Assembly (NCBI RefSeq): GCF_014230145.1
Contig: NZ_JACHVC010000013.1
Location: 310,001 to 374,000 of the forward strand
Source: Pelagicoccus albus
GTDB lineage: Bacteria > Verrucomicrobiota > Verrucomicrobiia > Opitutales > Opitutaceae
Direction: 5' to 3'
DNA: 64,000 bases
Both the position numbers and the translations under genes were made by a program. Under the pieces are notes generated by a model. It saw only the letters and a list, made by a program, of their open reading frames with translations. It had not been told where the DNA came from and did no database searches. Each line of letters starts with the position of its first letter. Position 1 is the first letter of the stretch. Below are positions 54,878-63,618 of the stretch, piece by piece.

Positions 54878-56761
54878 CTAAAATGCCATGCGCACGCCGG
54901 CATTGGCGTTGATGCCGTCCGTCTCGTAGCCAGAAATTTCCTCATACTCCGAATCGAAGAGATTTCCAACACGCAGCCAAAGCGAGTACTGCTCCGAGAC
55001 CTTGTAGCGAGCAGCGAAGTTCACCACTTGGTACCCATCGAGGCGAGTTCCTGCCGCACGAGCAGTGCTGTCGCTAAACTGGCTAGAAACCGCGACCAGA
55101 TCGAGGTTCAGGTTCAAGTCACCGTCGAGAGCGCTGTAGTTGGTACCGATCGAACCAACATGGCGAGGTACACGCAAAGGCTCGAGTCCGCCGTCTTCTT
55201 CCGCATCGCTATAGGTGTAAGCCGCTTTGAAGCTCAACGTGTCCGAGAAGAAGTAGCGCAGTGCGCTTTCAACACCGACGCTCTTGTACTCGCTTACATT
55301 GTTGTAAACGCCGCTCCACACGATCTTGTCGCTCACCTTGTTTCCGAAAAGCGTAGAGCTGAAAGATAGATTCCCGTCGAGTAGCGACTTCTCCACTCCG
55401 AGATCCCAACCCTTTCCGCTCTCAGCTTTCAGGTCTACATTTCCGTAATAAGGGCTGAAGAGCTGATAGAATGAAGGAGCTTGGAAGGACGTGCCCAAAG
55501 AGCCACGAACGCGTGCATCCAAATCGTCGATACGATAGCTAAAGGTAGCACGGTAGGTTCCTTCTTCGCCATAAGCGCTATTGTCATCGTAGCGAGCACC
55601 CAGAGTCACGTCCAGGTTCTCGTTTACGCGGAAGACGTTTTCCATGTAAGCGGAAAGGTCGTTTCGGTTGCCTATATCGCTGAGGTTCTCTTCGCTTTTG
55701 TATTCAAGCCCAGCTACGACTGACCAGGCTTCGCTGGCTTCGATCTGGTTAATCCATTCGTAGCTGTAGCGTCGTCCGTTACTGTCATATACGTAGCCAT
55801 CGCTGTATGAGGAGCTCTCAACATCAGAGTATCCAAGGGCGAGCGTGCTCTGCCAGTTATCCTGAACGGTGAAGTCGCTGCCGACGCGGGCAAATAACTC
55901 TTCGGTGGTAGCGTAGTAATCGCCAGAGACCGTTCCCCATACCCAAGCAGGGTCGCCTGGATCATATTCCGCATAGGTATCCATGTAGACCGCAGATGCG
56001 AAGAGACGAGCCTTCTCGCTCAACTGGTAACCGAGGGCTCCGGTGAAAGTCGTATTGTCGTAGGTATCATCGTCTGCCCAGGCCTCGCCGTAGCTAGGTG
56101 ATTGTGCAGAGAAGCCTTCCGACTCGTGGATCATGCCATCGACGGACCAGCTCAACGCCCCCTGCGAACCGCTGTGGCCGAGCGAGTAGTCATAAGTGTC
56201 ATGAGATCCGTAGGACAAGGCAGCTCTTCCGCCAGGGGCGGAGTCTGGGCTCAAAGTATCGATAGAGATTACGCCAGCCAAGGCATCCGCTCCATAGATT
56301 GAACTCTGTGGGCCGCGCAACATTTCGACGCGGGAAACCGAGCTCGTGAAGAGGTTGCCCAAGTTCAAAATCTGCCCGGAAGAAGGATTGCTGACGTCGA
56401 TGCCGTTAAGCAGAACTTTTGGTCGGTTGGAATTTAGACCGCGGGTGGTGATGCCGAAGCTATTGCCCGCTCCCCCGTTGTTGCGCATAACCAATCCTGG
56501 CAATTCGCGAAGAGCGTCAACGAGGAACAAATCCGCTCCTTGGTTCAATTCGTAAGTGTCGAGAACATCGACGGTGCTTCCCACCTGCTGGATGGGCAGC
56601 TCCAAGCGGGAGGCAGACACCGAGAAGGCGTCCAGCTCGTGGACATCTTCTGCCAAACTATCCTGAGAACGCGCAGGAGACGCCAGGCCGGCGATACCGA
56701 AACCAACCGCGCAGCAAAAGCGGATGGAATTCTTAAAGTTGTATTCAGTTTGTTGATTCAT
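54878..56761 (-). CDS. btuB: TonB-dependent outer-membrane corrinoid receptor (BtuB-like)
   Basis: 627 aa. Signal sequence in the first about 32 residues (cleavage near SPARSQD). Plug domain (about 40-165: IQQVGSTVDVLDTYELNQG, LVMRNNGGAGNSFGITTRGL, GADALAGVISI), then a 22-strand barrel ending in the C-terminal Phe (GVRMAF) required for outer-membrane insertion. First gene after the cobalamin riboswitch. The family also includes siderophore receptors, but the riboswitch fixes the substrate class as corrinoid. Confidence 0.94.
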   Translation of the reverse strand: MNQQTEYNFKNSIRFCCAVGFGIAGLASPARSQDSLAEDVHELDAFSVSASRLELPIQQVGSTVDVLDTYELNQGADLFLVDALRELPGLVMRNNGGAGNSFGITTRGLNSNRPKVLLNGIDVSNPSSGQILNLGNLFTSSVSRVEMLRGPQSSIYGADALAGVISIDTLSPDSAPGGRAALSYGSHDTYDYSLGHSGSQGALSWSVDGMIHESEGFSAQSPSYGEAWADDDTYDNTTFTGALGYQLSEKARLFASAVYMDTYAEYDPGDPAWVWGTVSGDYYATTEELFARVGSDFTVQDNWQSTLALGYSDVESSSYSDGYVYDSNGRRYSYEWINQIEASEAWSVVAGLEYKSEENLSDIGNRNDLSAYMENVFRVNENLDVTLGARYDDNSAYGEEGTYRATFSYRIDDLDARVRGSLGTSFQAPSFYQLFSPYYGNVDLKAESGKGWDLGVEKSLLDGNLSFSSTLFGNKVSDKIVWSGVYNNVSEYKSVGVESALRYFFSDTLSFKAAYTYSDAEEDGGLEPLRVPRHVGSIGTNYSALDGDLNLNLDLVAVSSQFSDSTARAAGTRLDGYQVVNFAARYKVSEQYSLWLRVGNLFDSEYEEISGYETDGINANAGVRMAF

Positions 56762-56853
56762 TTTCGATATGTAGTCTGTCGCTCGAAATAGCGTCAGGCA
56801 TCCATATCGAAAACGAAAGCAAGCCGGGCTCCTCTTGTATTACGCCGACTCAC

Positions 56854-56868
56854 TTCGAATAATTCGAA
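56854..56868. promoter_or_regulatory. 15-bp palindrome in the btuB leader
   Basis: TTCGAATAATTCGAA, a perfect 7-1-7 palindrome, flanked by further pairing (CTTCG..CGAAG). It lies 93 nt upstream of the btuB ATG, downstream of the riboswitch aptamer. The shape resembles the operator type at 19649-19721 (TTnGAATnATTCnAA). It may instead be an RNA hairpin of the expression platform. Confidence 0.4.
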
Positions 56869-56899
56869 GCATGTGTACCGTTCACTCGTTCTTGCGACA

Positions 56900-57125
56900 A
56901 GTTGGTTGCCTCACGCCCTTGGCGTGGAAGCGGGTACGGATCGCGGTCAGCGTTCGGACTCCAAGTTTGCATCCCCTAAAATGGATTGGGGAAACCTCAC
57001 CCTCACTCCAGAAATGAAGCCCGAGATCTTCTTTTCAAACTCTCGGATGGGCTTGTGACTTGTTACCGTAGCGCGACTGTCGCCGATTCTCACGGCGTTT
57101 CCTGACTACGAACCAATTCAATTAT
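56900..57125 (-). ncRNA. cobalamin riboswitch upstream of btuB
   Basis: On the minus strand the core reads GGTTCG...AGGAAACGCCGTGAGAATC, then GGCGACAGTCGCGCTACGGTAAC, the order of the conserved B12-riboswitch elements (GGAA-x-CGGTG-AATC-C-x-G-CGC-AC-GTAA). A peripheral hairpin (GCCCATCCGAGA/TCTCGGGC) follows. Downstream, a CACGCC-ctt-GGCGTG stem (about 56911-56925) may belong to the expression platform. The boundaries are approximate. AdoCbl or a related corrinoid would shut off the whole btuB-to-cobQ operon. Confidence 0.9.
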
Positions 57126-57193
57126 GGTAAAGAACGCACTCCTTAAGCCCCACTCTCCAGACATTAGCAAGGCTAATTAAGACAAATTTGTAT

Positions 57194-58135
57194 TTAGTTT
57201 AAAACCAAGGCAGAGACGCTCCAGCCAAGCGCTATGAGAACCAACAACTTAAAGTAGGCAACCCCCATGACTTGAGTCGCTTTTTCCACATCATCTCTGC
57301 CGGGTTGCCGAGCTCCTTCGTTCATCTCAGCCGTCTGCACTAGTTCGCCTCCCTCGTACATCCGACCACCAATTACGACTCCTAGTCGCGACGCCATAGC
57401 CGCCTCTGGCCAACCTGCATTGAAACTAGGATGCTTCTTGGCGTCTGACTTCAACCGCCTCCATCCGAAACATTGGCCCAGCTTCAGAATGAGCACGCAG
57501 CATAAACGAGCGGGTAAATAGTTTAGGATGTCATCTATCCGAGCCGAAACTTTGCCAAGCTTCTCGAAACGCTCGGTCCGATGCCCCACCATGGCGTCCA
57601 TGGTGTTTGAGATCCTGAATACGAGCGCACCGACCGGTCCTAGGAAAGCAGCCCAAAACAGGGGAGCGACTACAGCGTCGTTCAAATTCTCCGCCCCACT
57701 CTCGATCGCGGCTCGGCAGACGTCGTCTTCCTCCATCCGTTCCGTGTCCCGACCTACGATCCAGGAGACGCGTTGCCGACCTTGCTCCAAACTATTCTCA
57801 AGCCCTCTTTTCACCTCCAGCACATGCTTGACGAGGTCTCTGTAAGCGACGCACTGGAATACCACAATCGCGTCAAAAGCGACCTTGGCCCAGGGACTCC
57901 AGCCGGCGAGCAGGGTTACCACTCCCAGATAGCAGCCAAGGCAAATAGCCAAGATGCCTGCCCCAAGGAAGAACCCGCCCACGACCGTTCGACCTAGAGT
58001 CGTCACAACCGCCTTCTCGCCTTGTACGGCCAGCCAACCTACAGCCCGCACCAAATGTGGCATTCGGCGCGGGTCTCCGAAGATAAAATCAAGGGCTACG
58101 CCCCCTCCGATGGCTATCGCGTATTCGTAAATCAC
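57194..58135 (-). CDS. cbiB: adenosylcobinamide-phosphate synthase (CbiB/CobD family)
   Basis: 313 aa membrane protein. Attaches aminopropanol (phosphate) to adenosylcobyric acid. Seen: VALDFIFGDPRRMPHLVRAVGWL at the N terminus (the family LLLGDP-x-HPVR start); RDLVKHVLEVKRGLENSLEQGRQRVSWIVGRDTERM; NDAVVAPLFWAAFLGPVGALVFRISNTMDAMVGHR; and a long C-terminal helix pair. It uses the product made by CbiZ and CobQ. Starts 12 bp after the GH43 stop, upstream of the riboswitch, so its promoter is probably shared with GH43 or lies inside that gene. Confidence 0.93.
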   Translation of the reverse strand: MIYEYAIAIGGGVALDFIFGDPRRMPHLVRAVGWLAVQGEKAVVTTLGRTVVGGFFLGAGILAICLGCYLGVVTLLAGWSPWAKVAFDAIVVFQCVAYRDLVKHVLEVKRGLENSLEQGRQRVSWIVGRDTERMEEDDVCRAAIESGAENLNDAVVAPLFWAAFLGPVGALVFRISNTMDAMVGHRTERFEKLGKVSARIDDILNYLPARLCCVLILKLGQCFGWRRLKSDAKKHPSFNAGWPEAAMASRLGVVIGGRMYEGGELVQTAEMNEGARQPGRDDVEKATQVMGVAYFKLLVLIALGWSVSALVLN

Positions 58136-58147
58136 GCGACCAACATG

Positions 58148-59833
58148 CTACTCGGTCGCCTCAAGTCGAGCATAGGGTCCAATCATGGTACCAACAAATC
58201 CCCAAGCCTTTTGCGTGGTCAATATGGTTGCATCCTCGTTTTCAGCCAAGTCGAGCTCTCCGCTCCCTTCGGTTTGAACCTTGAAGGAAATTTCAGAGCG
58301 GTCGGCTTCGATTTTGAAAACAAGCGCTTCACCTTCCTTCAATTCGGGCAAAGGCACTTGAACCACGATCTGCCCCTCACCTCCATCAGCCTTTTCTAGG
58401 AAGACAACGTATTCGTCATTCACATACTGTATCCCTACAAAAAAGTAATGATCCTCACGGATGAGCAGAGCCACTCCTGCCTCTACACCTGGAGCCGGAG
58501 CTAGCAGGCTGCTGGAAGCTGAGTAAGTGGCGTGTTGGATGCGTCTGCACAGCCAAGATGGATTATCCAGTTCCGACAACTCGACGGCAAGCGGGTCGAT
58601 GCTCAGAAATCCAGCTTTCTCCTCGAGCGAACTCCAGTCGTGGACCGGGGTTCTCAGCGTTATCCACTCCATGCCCAGTTCGTCGCCATCGAACTCTTCC
58701 CGAATCGAGAAATTTCCAGTGGTCGGCATCGAGACTTCGCTCGGAGCGAGATCGGGTTTTGGCAGCGTCCAAGGGACCTCTTGACCAGCCGGCAGAATGA
58801 TCGGCCAATCGTCTTCGGTCCACTCCACTGGTAGAAGGAAGGTCTCGCGGCCTGTTCCGTAGAAGCCACCCTCGTAGGGACGCACCGCCAAGAAGCTTGC
58901 CCACCAGTCGCCGTTTTCGAGCTGCACGAAGTCCGCATGTCCCGCTGCGTCGATTGGATTCGGTCGGTCCGGTGAAAGGTCCCGTTGGGTGAGAATTGGA
59001 TTTTCCTCCCAAGCAATCCACTCATCGCCGAGGCTCTTAGCACGGAAGATGACTTGGGAATGGTTTTGGCTAGTGCCTCCTTCCGCGCAGGTCAGGTAAT
59101 ACCAGTCTCCTCTTTTAAAGATGTGTGGAGCCTCGATCCAAACCGGCTCCTCAGATAGGTCCACGCCACCGTTTACGATGATTTTGCCTTCTCCGATCGG
59201 CTCTCCCGATTCCATGTCGATCTCCCAAAGCCAAACCGCCCTGTGCCCTTCGTAGAGGGACTCCCGTTGAGGCGGAAGACCGTTATGCGTAATATAGACT
59301 CTGCCATCATCATCGAAGAAGAAGGAAGGATCAATACCGTCGACCCATGGCAACAAGATCGGGTCCGACCATGGACCCGCCGGGCCAGTAGCGGTCACGT
59401 AAAAATTGTTTATCCCCTGCACCGCAGTCGTGATCATATAGAAAACGCCGTCATGGTGGCGGATCGTCGGGGCAAATATCGATTCGGACACCTTGTCGCC
59501 GATGTTGTCCAATTGGCTCGGTCGGTCCAAGACGTGTCCGATTTGCTCCCAATTCACCAAATCCTGGCTGTGAAAAATGGGTACGCCAGGCCAAAAGGCG
59601 AATGTCGAAGTGACCATGTAGAAATCGTCCTCTACGCGACACATGCTAGGGTCAGGGTAGAACCCGGCTAAGATCGGATTCTGAAAACTTCCTTCGGGAA
59701 CCGGATCGCTGAAGGCGACGTCCTTACCTTCATATTCAAACCAATCGAAGTGGACCGAATCAGAAGCAGCGTGGATTTCTCCAATGTTCAATAACGAGAC
59801 TAATAAAAGACCTTTCAGGGGGTTGAGGTACAT
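58148..59833 (-). CDS. secreted GH43 beta-xylosidase/arabinofuranosidase
   Basis: 561 aa with an N-terminal signal peptide (LLLVSLLNIGEIHA). The five-bladed catalytic domain (about 50-330) has the catalytic base Asp in NPILAGFYPDPSM, the pKa-modulating Asp in GIDPSFFFDDDG and the acid Glu in VWIEAPHIFKR. The C-terminal beta-sandwich (about 370-561) is of the DUF1349/xylosidase type. Likely acts on xylo-oligosaccharides, consistent with the divergent GH115 gene. It is followed by cbiB at 12 bp, an odd neighbour. Confidence 0.93.
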   Translation of the reverse strand: MYLNPLKGLLLVSLLNIGEIHAASDSVHFDWFEYEGKDVAFSDPVPEGSFQNPILAGFYPDPSMCRVEDDFYMVTSTFAFWPGVPIFHSQDLVNWEQIGHVLDRPSQLDNIGDKVSESIFAPTIRHHDGVFYMITTAVQGINNFYVTATGPAGPWSDPILLPWVDGIDPSFFFDDDGRVYITHNGLPPQRESLYEGHRAVWLWEIDMESGEPIGEGKIIVNGGVDLSEEPVWIEAPHIFKRGDWYYLTCAEGGTSQNHSQVIFRAKSLGDEWIAWEENPILTQRDLSPDRPNPIDAAGHADFVQLENGDWWASFLAVRPYEGGFYGTGRETFLLPVEWTEDDWPIILPAGQEVPWTLPKPDLAPSEVSMPTTGNFSIREEFDGDELGMEWITLRTPVHDWSSLEEKAGFLSIDPLAVELSELDNPSWLCRRIQHATYSASSSLLAPAPGVEAGVALLIREDHYFFVGIQYVNDEYVVFLEKADGGEGQIVVQVPLPELKEGEALVFKIEADRSEISFKVQTEGSGELDLAENEDATILTTQKAWGFVGTMIGPYARLEATE

Positions 59834-59957
59834 AAACCTATCAGATTTGCTTAGCTCAACTTGAGCAATAAGCCCCTTGCTCTAACATTATCGCGCCCCC
59901 CCTTTTTCTCCGTATTTGGAAAATGGAATTCCTAAACAAACCAACCCCTTCATCTTA

Positions 59958-62843
59958 ATGGACCTCAAAGCCACTTCATTCCTAAAAACGATATTCCTTT
60001 TACTGGCTTTCACGCTCCCTCTCCGGCACGCCCACAGTCTGGGAGACGAGGCTTTCATTAGCAAATCAGAGCTCAGCCCCAGTTCCTTGCTCTTGGCGGA
60101 TTCCAACAATACAATCCCTATCCTCGTGGACGAAGCGGACGAATGGGGTTTGATTCGCGCAGCGAGAGACTTATCCGTCGACTTCGAGCGAGTCACAGGC
60201 CATGAGGCTATGCTCGTTCACAAGTCCAACAAAAAGCTAAAGACCGCCATCATCGTTGGCACGCTAGAGAAATCGAAGTTCATCGGACAGCTCGCTAAAG
60301 AAAGAAAAATCGATGTATCCAGCATCCGTGACAAATGGGAAGCCTACCACATCGAAATCGTCGACTCCCCCCTACCACACATCGATCGAGCCCTTGTCAT
60401 TGCAGGCAGCGATAAACGAGGAGCGATTTTTGGCGTTTACGAGGTGTCGGAACAGATCGGCGTATCTCCGTGGTATTGGTGGGCAGACGCGCCAATCAAA
60501 CAGTCTGAAACGCTCTACGCAACTCTCGACGCTCCCATCCAAGACGCACCCAAAGTCAAATACCGCGGTATCTTCTTGAACGATGAAGCCCCAGCCCTGA
60601 CCGGATGGGTCCATGAAAACTACGGCGATTTCAATTCCGAATTTTACGTGCATGTATTTGAACTTTTGCTACGCTTGAAATCCAACTTCCTCTGGCCCGC
60701 CATGTGGAACAACGCCTTTGCGGACGACGATGAGCAAAATATGATCCTCGCTCACAAATACGGCATTGTGATGAGCACCTCCCACCACGAGCCCATGATG
60801 CGGGCAGACCACGAATGGAACCGCTATGGCGAAGGGCCGTGGGACTACGCCCGAAACCCAGATCGACTCGACGAGTTCTGGCGAGAAGGTGCGCAGCGAA
60901 ACAAGCCCTACGACTCCATTTATACCATCGGTATGCGAGGCCAGGCGGATACTCCCATGTCCGAAACCGAGGATATCGACCTACTGGAAAAGATCGTCAA
61001 AGCACAGCGAGAGATCCTTTCCGAAGTATTCGATGATCGGCCCCTAGAGGACGTGCCTCAAGTCTGGGCTCTCTACAAGGAGGTACAAGGCTACTACGAA
61101 AGCGGCATGCGCGTGCCGGACGATGTAATCCTACTTTGGTGTGACGACAATTGGGGCAACATCCGACGTTTACCAACTGTGGAAGAACGGGAACGTTCGG
61201 GAGGAGCGGGCGTGTATTACCATTTCGACTACGTCGGCGGCCCCCGATCCTACCGTTGGATAAACGTCATTCAACTCGCCAAAATCTGGGAACAAATGAA
61301 CCTGGCGTACCAATACGATGCGAACCAGATTTGGTTAACAAATGTGGGCGACCTGAAGCCCATGGAGTTCCCGATCACTTACTTTTTGGATCTCGCATGG
61401 GACATCGAGGATTGGCCTAAGGAACAGATTCCAGAATACGGGCAGCTCTTCGCCCGCAGCATATTCGGCGACCAATACGCGGCCGAAATTGCGGAGCTTC
61501 TCGCCGACTACACTCGCCATAATGGCCGCCGCAAGCCCGAGCTACAAGAGGCGAGCACCTATAGCCTTCTAAACTATCGTGAAGCGGAACGGATCGAAGC
61601 GGAGTTGATAGATATGGAAAGTAGAGCCGAGGCACTGTACGAAAAGATCCCGGAAACCGCCAAATCCGCATTTTTCCAACTGGTTTATTATCCGGTTCGT
61701 GCGAGCTCCACCATCACTCGCATGTATATCGCCCAAGGGAGAAACCTACTTTTCGCCGAACAAGGACGGGCTAGCACGAACCACTGGGCGGACCAAGTGG
61801 AGTTACTCTTCGACTTAAACAAGGAACTAGAGGACTTGTACCATGGCGATGCAACAAACGGGAAATGGAACCATATGATGTCCCAACCTCGCATCGGCTA
61901 CACTCACTGGAATAATCCCCCAGCCGACACCTTACCTCCAGTTATGAGGAATCGCCCGAATCAAGTCGCCGATATGGGAGTCGCAATGGAGGGTATGACT
62001 GCGGCATGGCCTGCGGAAGGAAATAGCTACGCACTGCCGACCTTCACTCCCCACGGAGCGAAAGAACGTTACCTCGAAATCTTTAACAAAGGCACTGTGC
62101 CCTTCGAGTTTACAGCTACGCCCTCGGAGCCTTGGGTCTTGCTCACTCAGGATAAAGGTTCGGTCACCGATACTCTTCGCCTACCTGTATCCGTCGACTG
62201 GGATAAGGTCCCCGAAGGAAAATCCAAAGCCGTTATCGATGTAAGGGGAACTGGCTGGGGCAGCGCCCGCATTGCGATCAATGTCACCAATCCAACTGAC
62301 ATCGAAGCGAATGGGTTCGTCGAGGCTGATGGATACATTTCAATCGATGCCGCGAGTTTTTCTCGCAAAACAGAAGCCCAAGGAATCTCTTGGCAAGTCA
62401 TCCCTGAACTTGGAAGGACGGGCGATTCTGTATCCACGTTTCCAGTCAACGATTTCTCGACCGAAGATCTGAAAGACGCCCCTTTCCTTGAGTACGACCT
62501 CACCTTCTTTTCTACAGGCGAATTCGTTATAGATACACTATGGGCCCCTACCTGGCCAATCGTTCCCGGGCGAGGGCTACGCTACGCCATCGCGATAGAC
62601 GATCAGATTCCGCAAGTCGTAGATCTACACGAAAATCGCGACCATTCCCTCTGGCAAGAATCTGTGCGAAATGGAGTAAGAAGTTCCACGTCGAATCATA
62701 CCATCGATTCTCCGGGTCCGCATACTCTGCGAATATACCGTATCGATCCTGCCACTACCTTGCAGAAAATCATAATCGATACAGGCGACTTGCAGCCAAG
62801 CTACCTCGGTCCGGAAGAAAGCGACTACGTCACGACCAAATGA
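59958..62843 (+). CDS. secreted GH115 xylan alpha-1,2-glucuronidase
   Basis: 961 aa from the ATG at 59958, the start that begins the signal peptide (LKTIFLLLAFTLPLRHAHS). An ATG at 59916 is upstream but gives a hydrophilic lead. Removes (4-O-methyl)glucuronic acid from glucuronoxylan. Seen: ALVIAGSDKRGAIFGVYEVSEQIGVSPWYWWAD and KYRGIFLNDEAPALTGW (family hallmarks), LKSNFLWPAMWNNAFADDD and GIVMSTSHHEPMMR in the TIM barrel, ILLWCDDNWGNIRRLP, and NQIWLTNVGDLKPMEFP. A C-terminal beta domain (about 800-961) follows. Divergent from GH43, so the pair forms a glucuronoxylan locus. Confidence 0.95.
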   Translation: MDLKATSFLKTIFLLLAFTLPLRHAHSLGDEAFISKSELSPSSLLLADSNNTIPILVDEADEWGLIRAARDLSVDFERVTGHEAMLVHKSNKKLKTAIIVGTLEKSKFIGQLAKERKIDVSSIRDKWEAYHIEIVDSPLPHIDRALVIAGSDKRGAIFGVYEVSEQIGVSPWYWWADAPIKQSETLYATLDAPIQDAPKVKYRGIFLNDEAPALTGWVHENYGDFNSEFYVHVFELLLRLKSNFLWPAMWNNAFADDDEQNMILAHKYGIVMSTSHHEPMMRADHEWNRYGEGPWDYARNPDRLDEFWREGAQRNKPYDSIYTIGMRGQADTPMSETEDIDLLEKIVKAQREILSEVFDDRPLEDVPQVWALYKEVQGYYESGMRVPDDVILLWCDDNWGNIRRLPTVEERERSGGAGVYYHFDYVGGPRSYRWINVIQLAKIWEQMNLAYQYDANQIWLTNVGDLKPMEFPITYFLDLAWDIEDWPKEQIPEYGQLFARSIFGDQYAAEIAELLADYTRHNGRRKPELQEASTYSLLNYREAERIEAELIDMESRAEALYEKIPETAKSAFFQLVYYPVRASSTITRMYIAQGRNLLFAEQGRASTNHWADQVELLFDLNKELEDLYHGDATNGKWNHMMSQPRIGYTHWNNPPADTLPPVMRNRPNQVADMGVAMEGMTAAWPAEGNSYALPTFTPHGAKERYLEIFNKGTVPFEFTATPSEPWVLLTQDKGSVTDTLRLPVSVDWDKVPEGKSKAVIDVRGTGWGSARIAINVTNPTDIEANGFVEADGYISIDAASFSRKTEAQGISWQVIPELGRTGDSVSTFPVNDFSTEDLKDAPFLEYDLTFFSTGEFVIDTLWAPTWPIVPGRGLRYAIAIDDQIPQVVDLHENRDHSLWQESVRNGVRSSTSNHTIDSPGPHTLRIYRIDPATTLQKIIIDTGDLQPSYLGPEESDYVTTK

Positions 62844-62924
62844 CGGGACAAACGCTAAAGAATCGGCGATCCTGATCGTAAGTGGGATTGCCTTCCACTC
62901 CGCCTCACCTTTAGGTTCCCTCCT

Positions 62925-63452
62925 ATGTTCAGCCGAGTAGTAGACAGCGATATTTCCCTTAGCCTCGCCATTCCTCTGCACGCCGAGGGCTTATTCCAGC
63001 TAGTCGACAGAAACCGGCAATTTCTCAAAGAGTGGCTCCCTTGGCTGGATAGTAATCAAAGCTCAAGCGATACGGATACGTTTATCCGCTCCGAGCTCGT
63101 ACGCTTTTCTCGAGACGAAGGTTTGCTTCTTATCATACATTACAAGGAAAGTATCGCTGGTGTGACAGGATTTAACACCATCGATGCGGAATCTAAAACG
63201 GGAAAGATAGGATACTGGCTCGGCGAGGAATTTAACGGCCTAGGAATAATGACTAGAGCCGTGAATGAGCTGGCCCAAATCGGAAAGGAACTCTTCAAGC
63301 TTCAAACTCTTGAAATCCGTTGCGCTCCGGGAAATTCGAAAAGCAAGGCAATCCCTCTTCGCTTGGGTTACAAGTTCGCAGGTATTATTCCCGCCGCAGA
63401 GCAACTGTACGAAAGAGTGGTAGATCATGAGGTTTACCAACTTCAGTTATGA
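62925..63452 (+). CDS. GNAT N-acetyltransferase (RimJ/RimL-like)
   Basis: 175 aa. Acetyl-CoA-dependent N-acetyltransferase fold. Seen: the N-terminal PLHAEGLFQLVDRNRQFLKEWLPWLD of the RimL group, GKIGYWLGEEFNGLGIMTRAV (acetyl-CoA loop variant), IRCAPGNSKSKAIPLRLGYKFAGI, and a C-terminal YERVVDHEVYQL. Probably a ribosomal-protein or small-molecule acetyltransferase; the substrate cannot be read. 81 bp after GH115, same strand. Confidence 0.88.
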   Translation: MFSRVVDSDISLSLAIPLHAEGLFQLVDRNRQFLKEWLPWLDSNQSSSDTDTFIRSELVRFSRDEGLLLIIHYKESIAGVTGFNTIDAESKTGKIGYWLGEEFNGLGIMTRAVNELAQIGKELFKLQTLEIRCAPGNSKSKAIPLRLGYKFAGIIPAAEQLYERVVDHEVYQLQL

Positions 63453-63618
63453 CTGTTCCCTCACTTCTTTTTTAAGTGTAACCCCTTAAATGGGCATCAG
63501 ATTACACCATAGCCGTAGCTATTCATCCACTACACGAGTCCAATCTCGCTCGCTACTTTCACGCAATTTGAAACAAATCCGCCCATGAGGGATCTATGTC
63601 TGTATATCCTCTCTTCTA

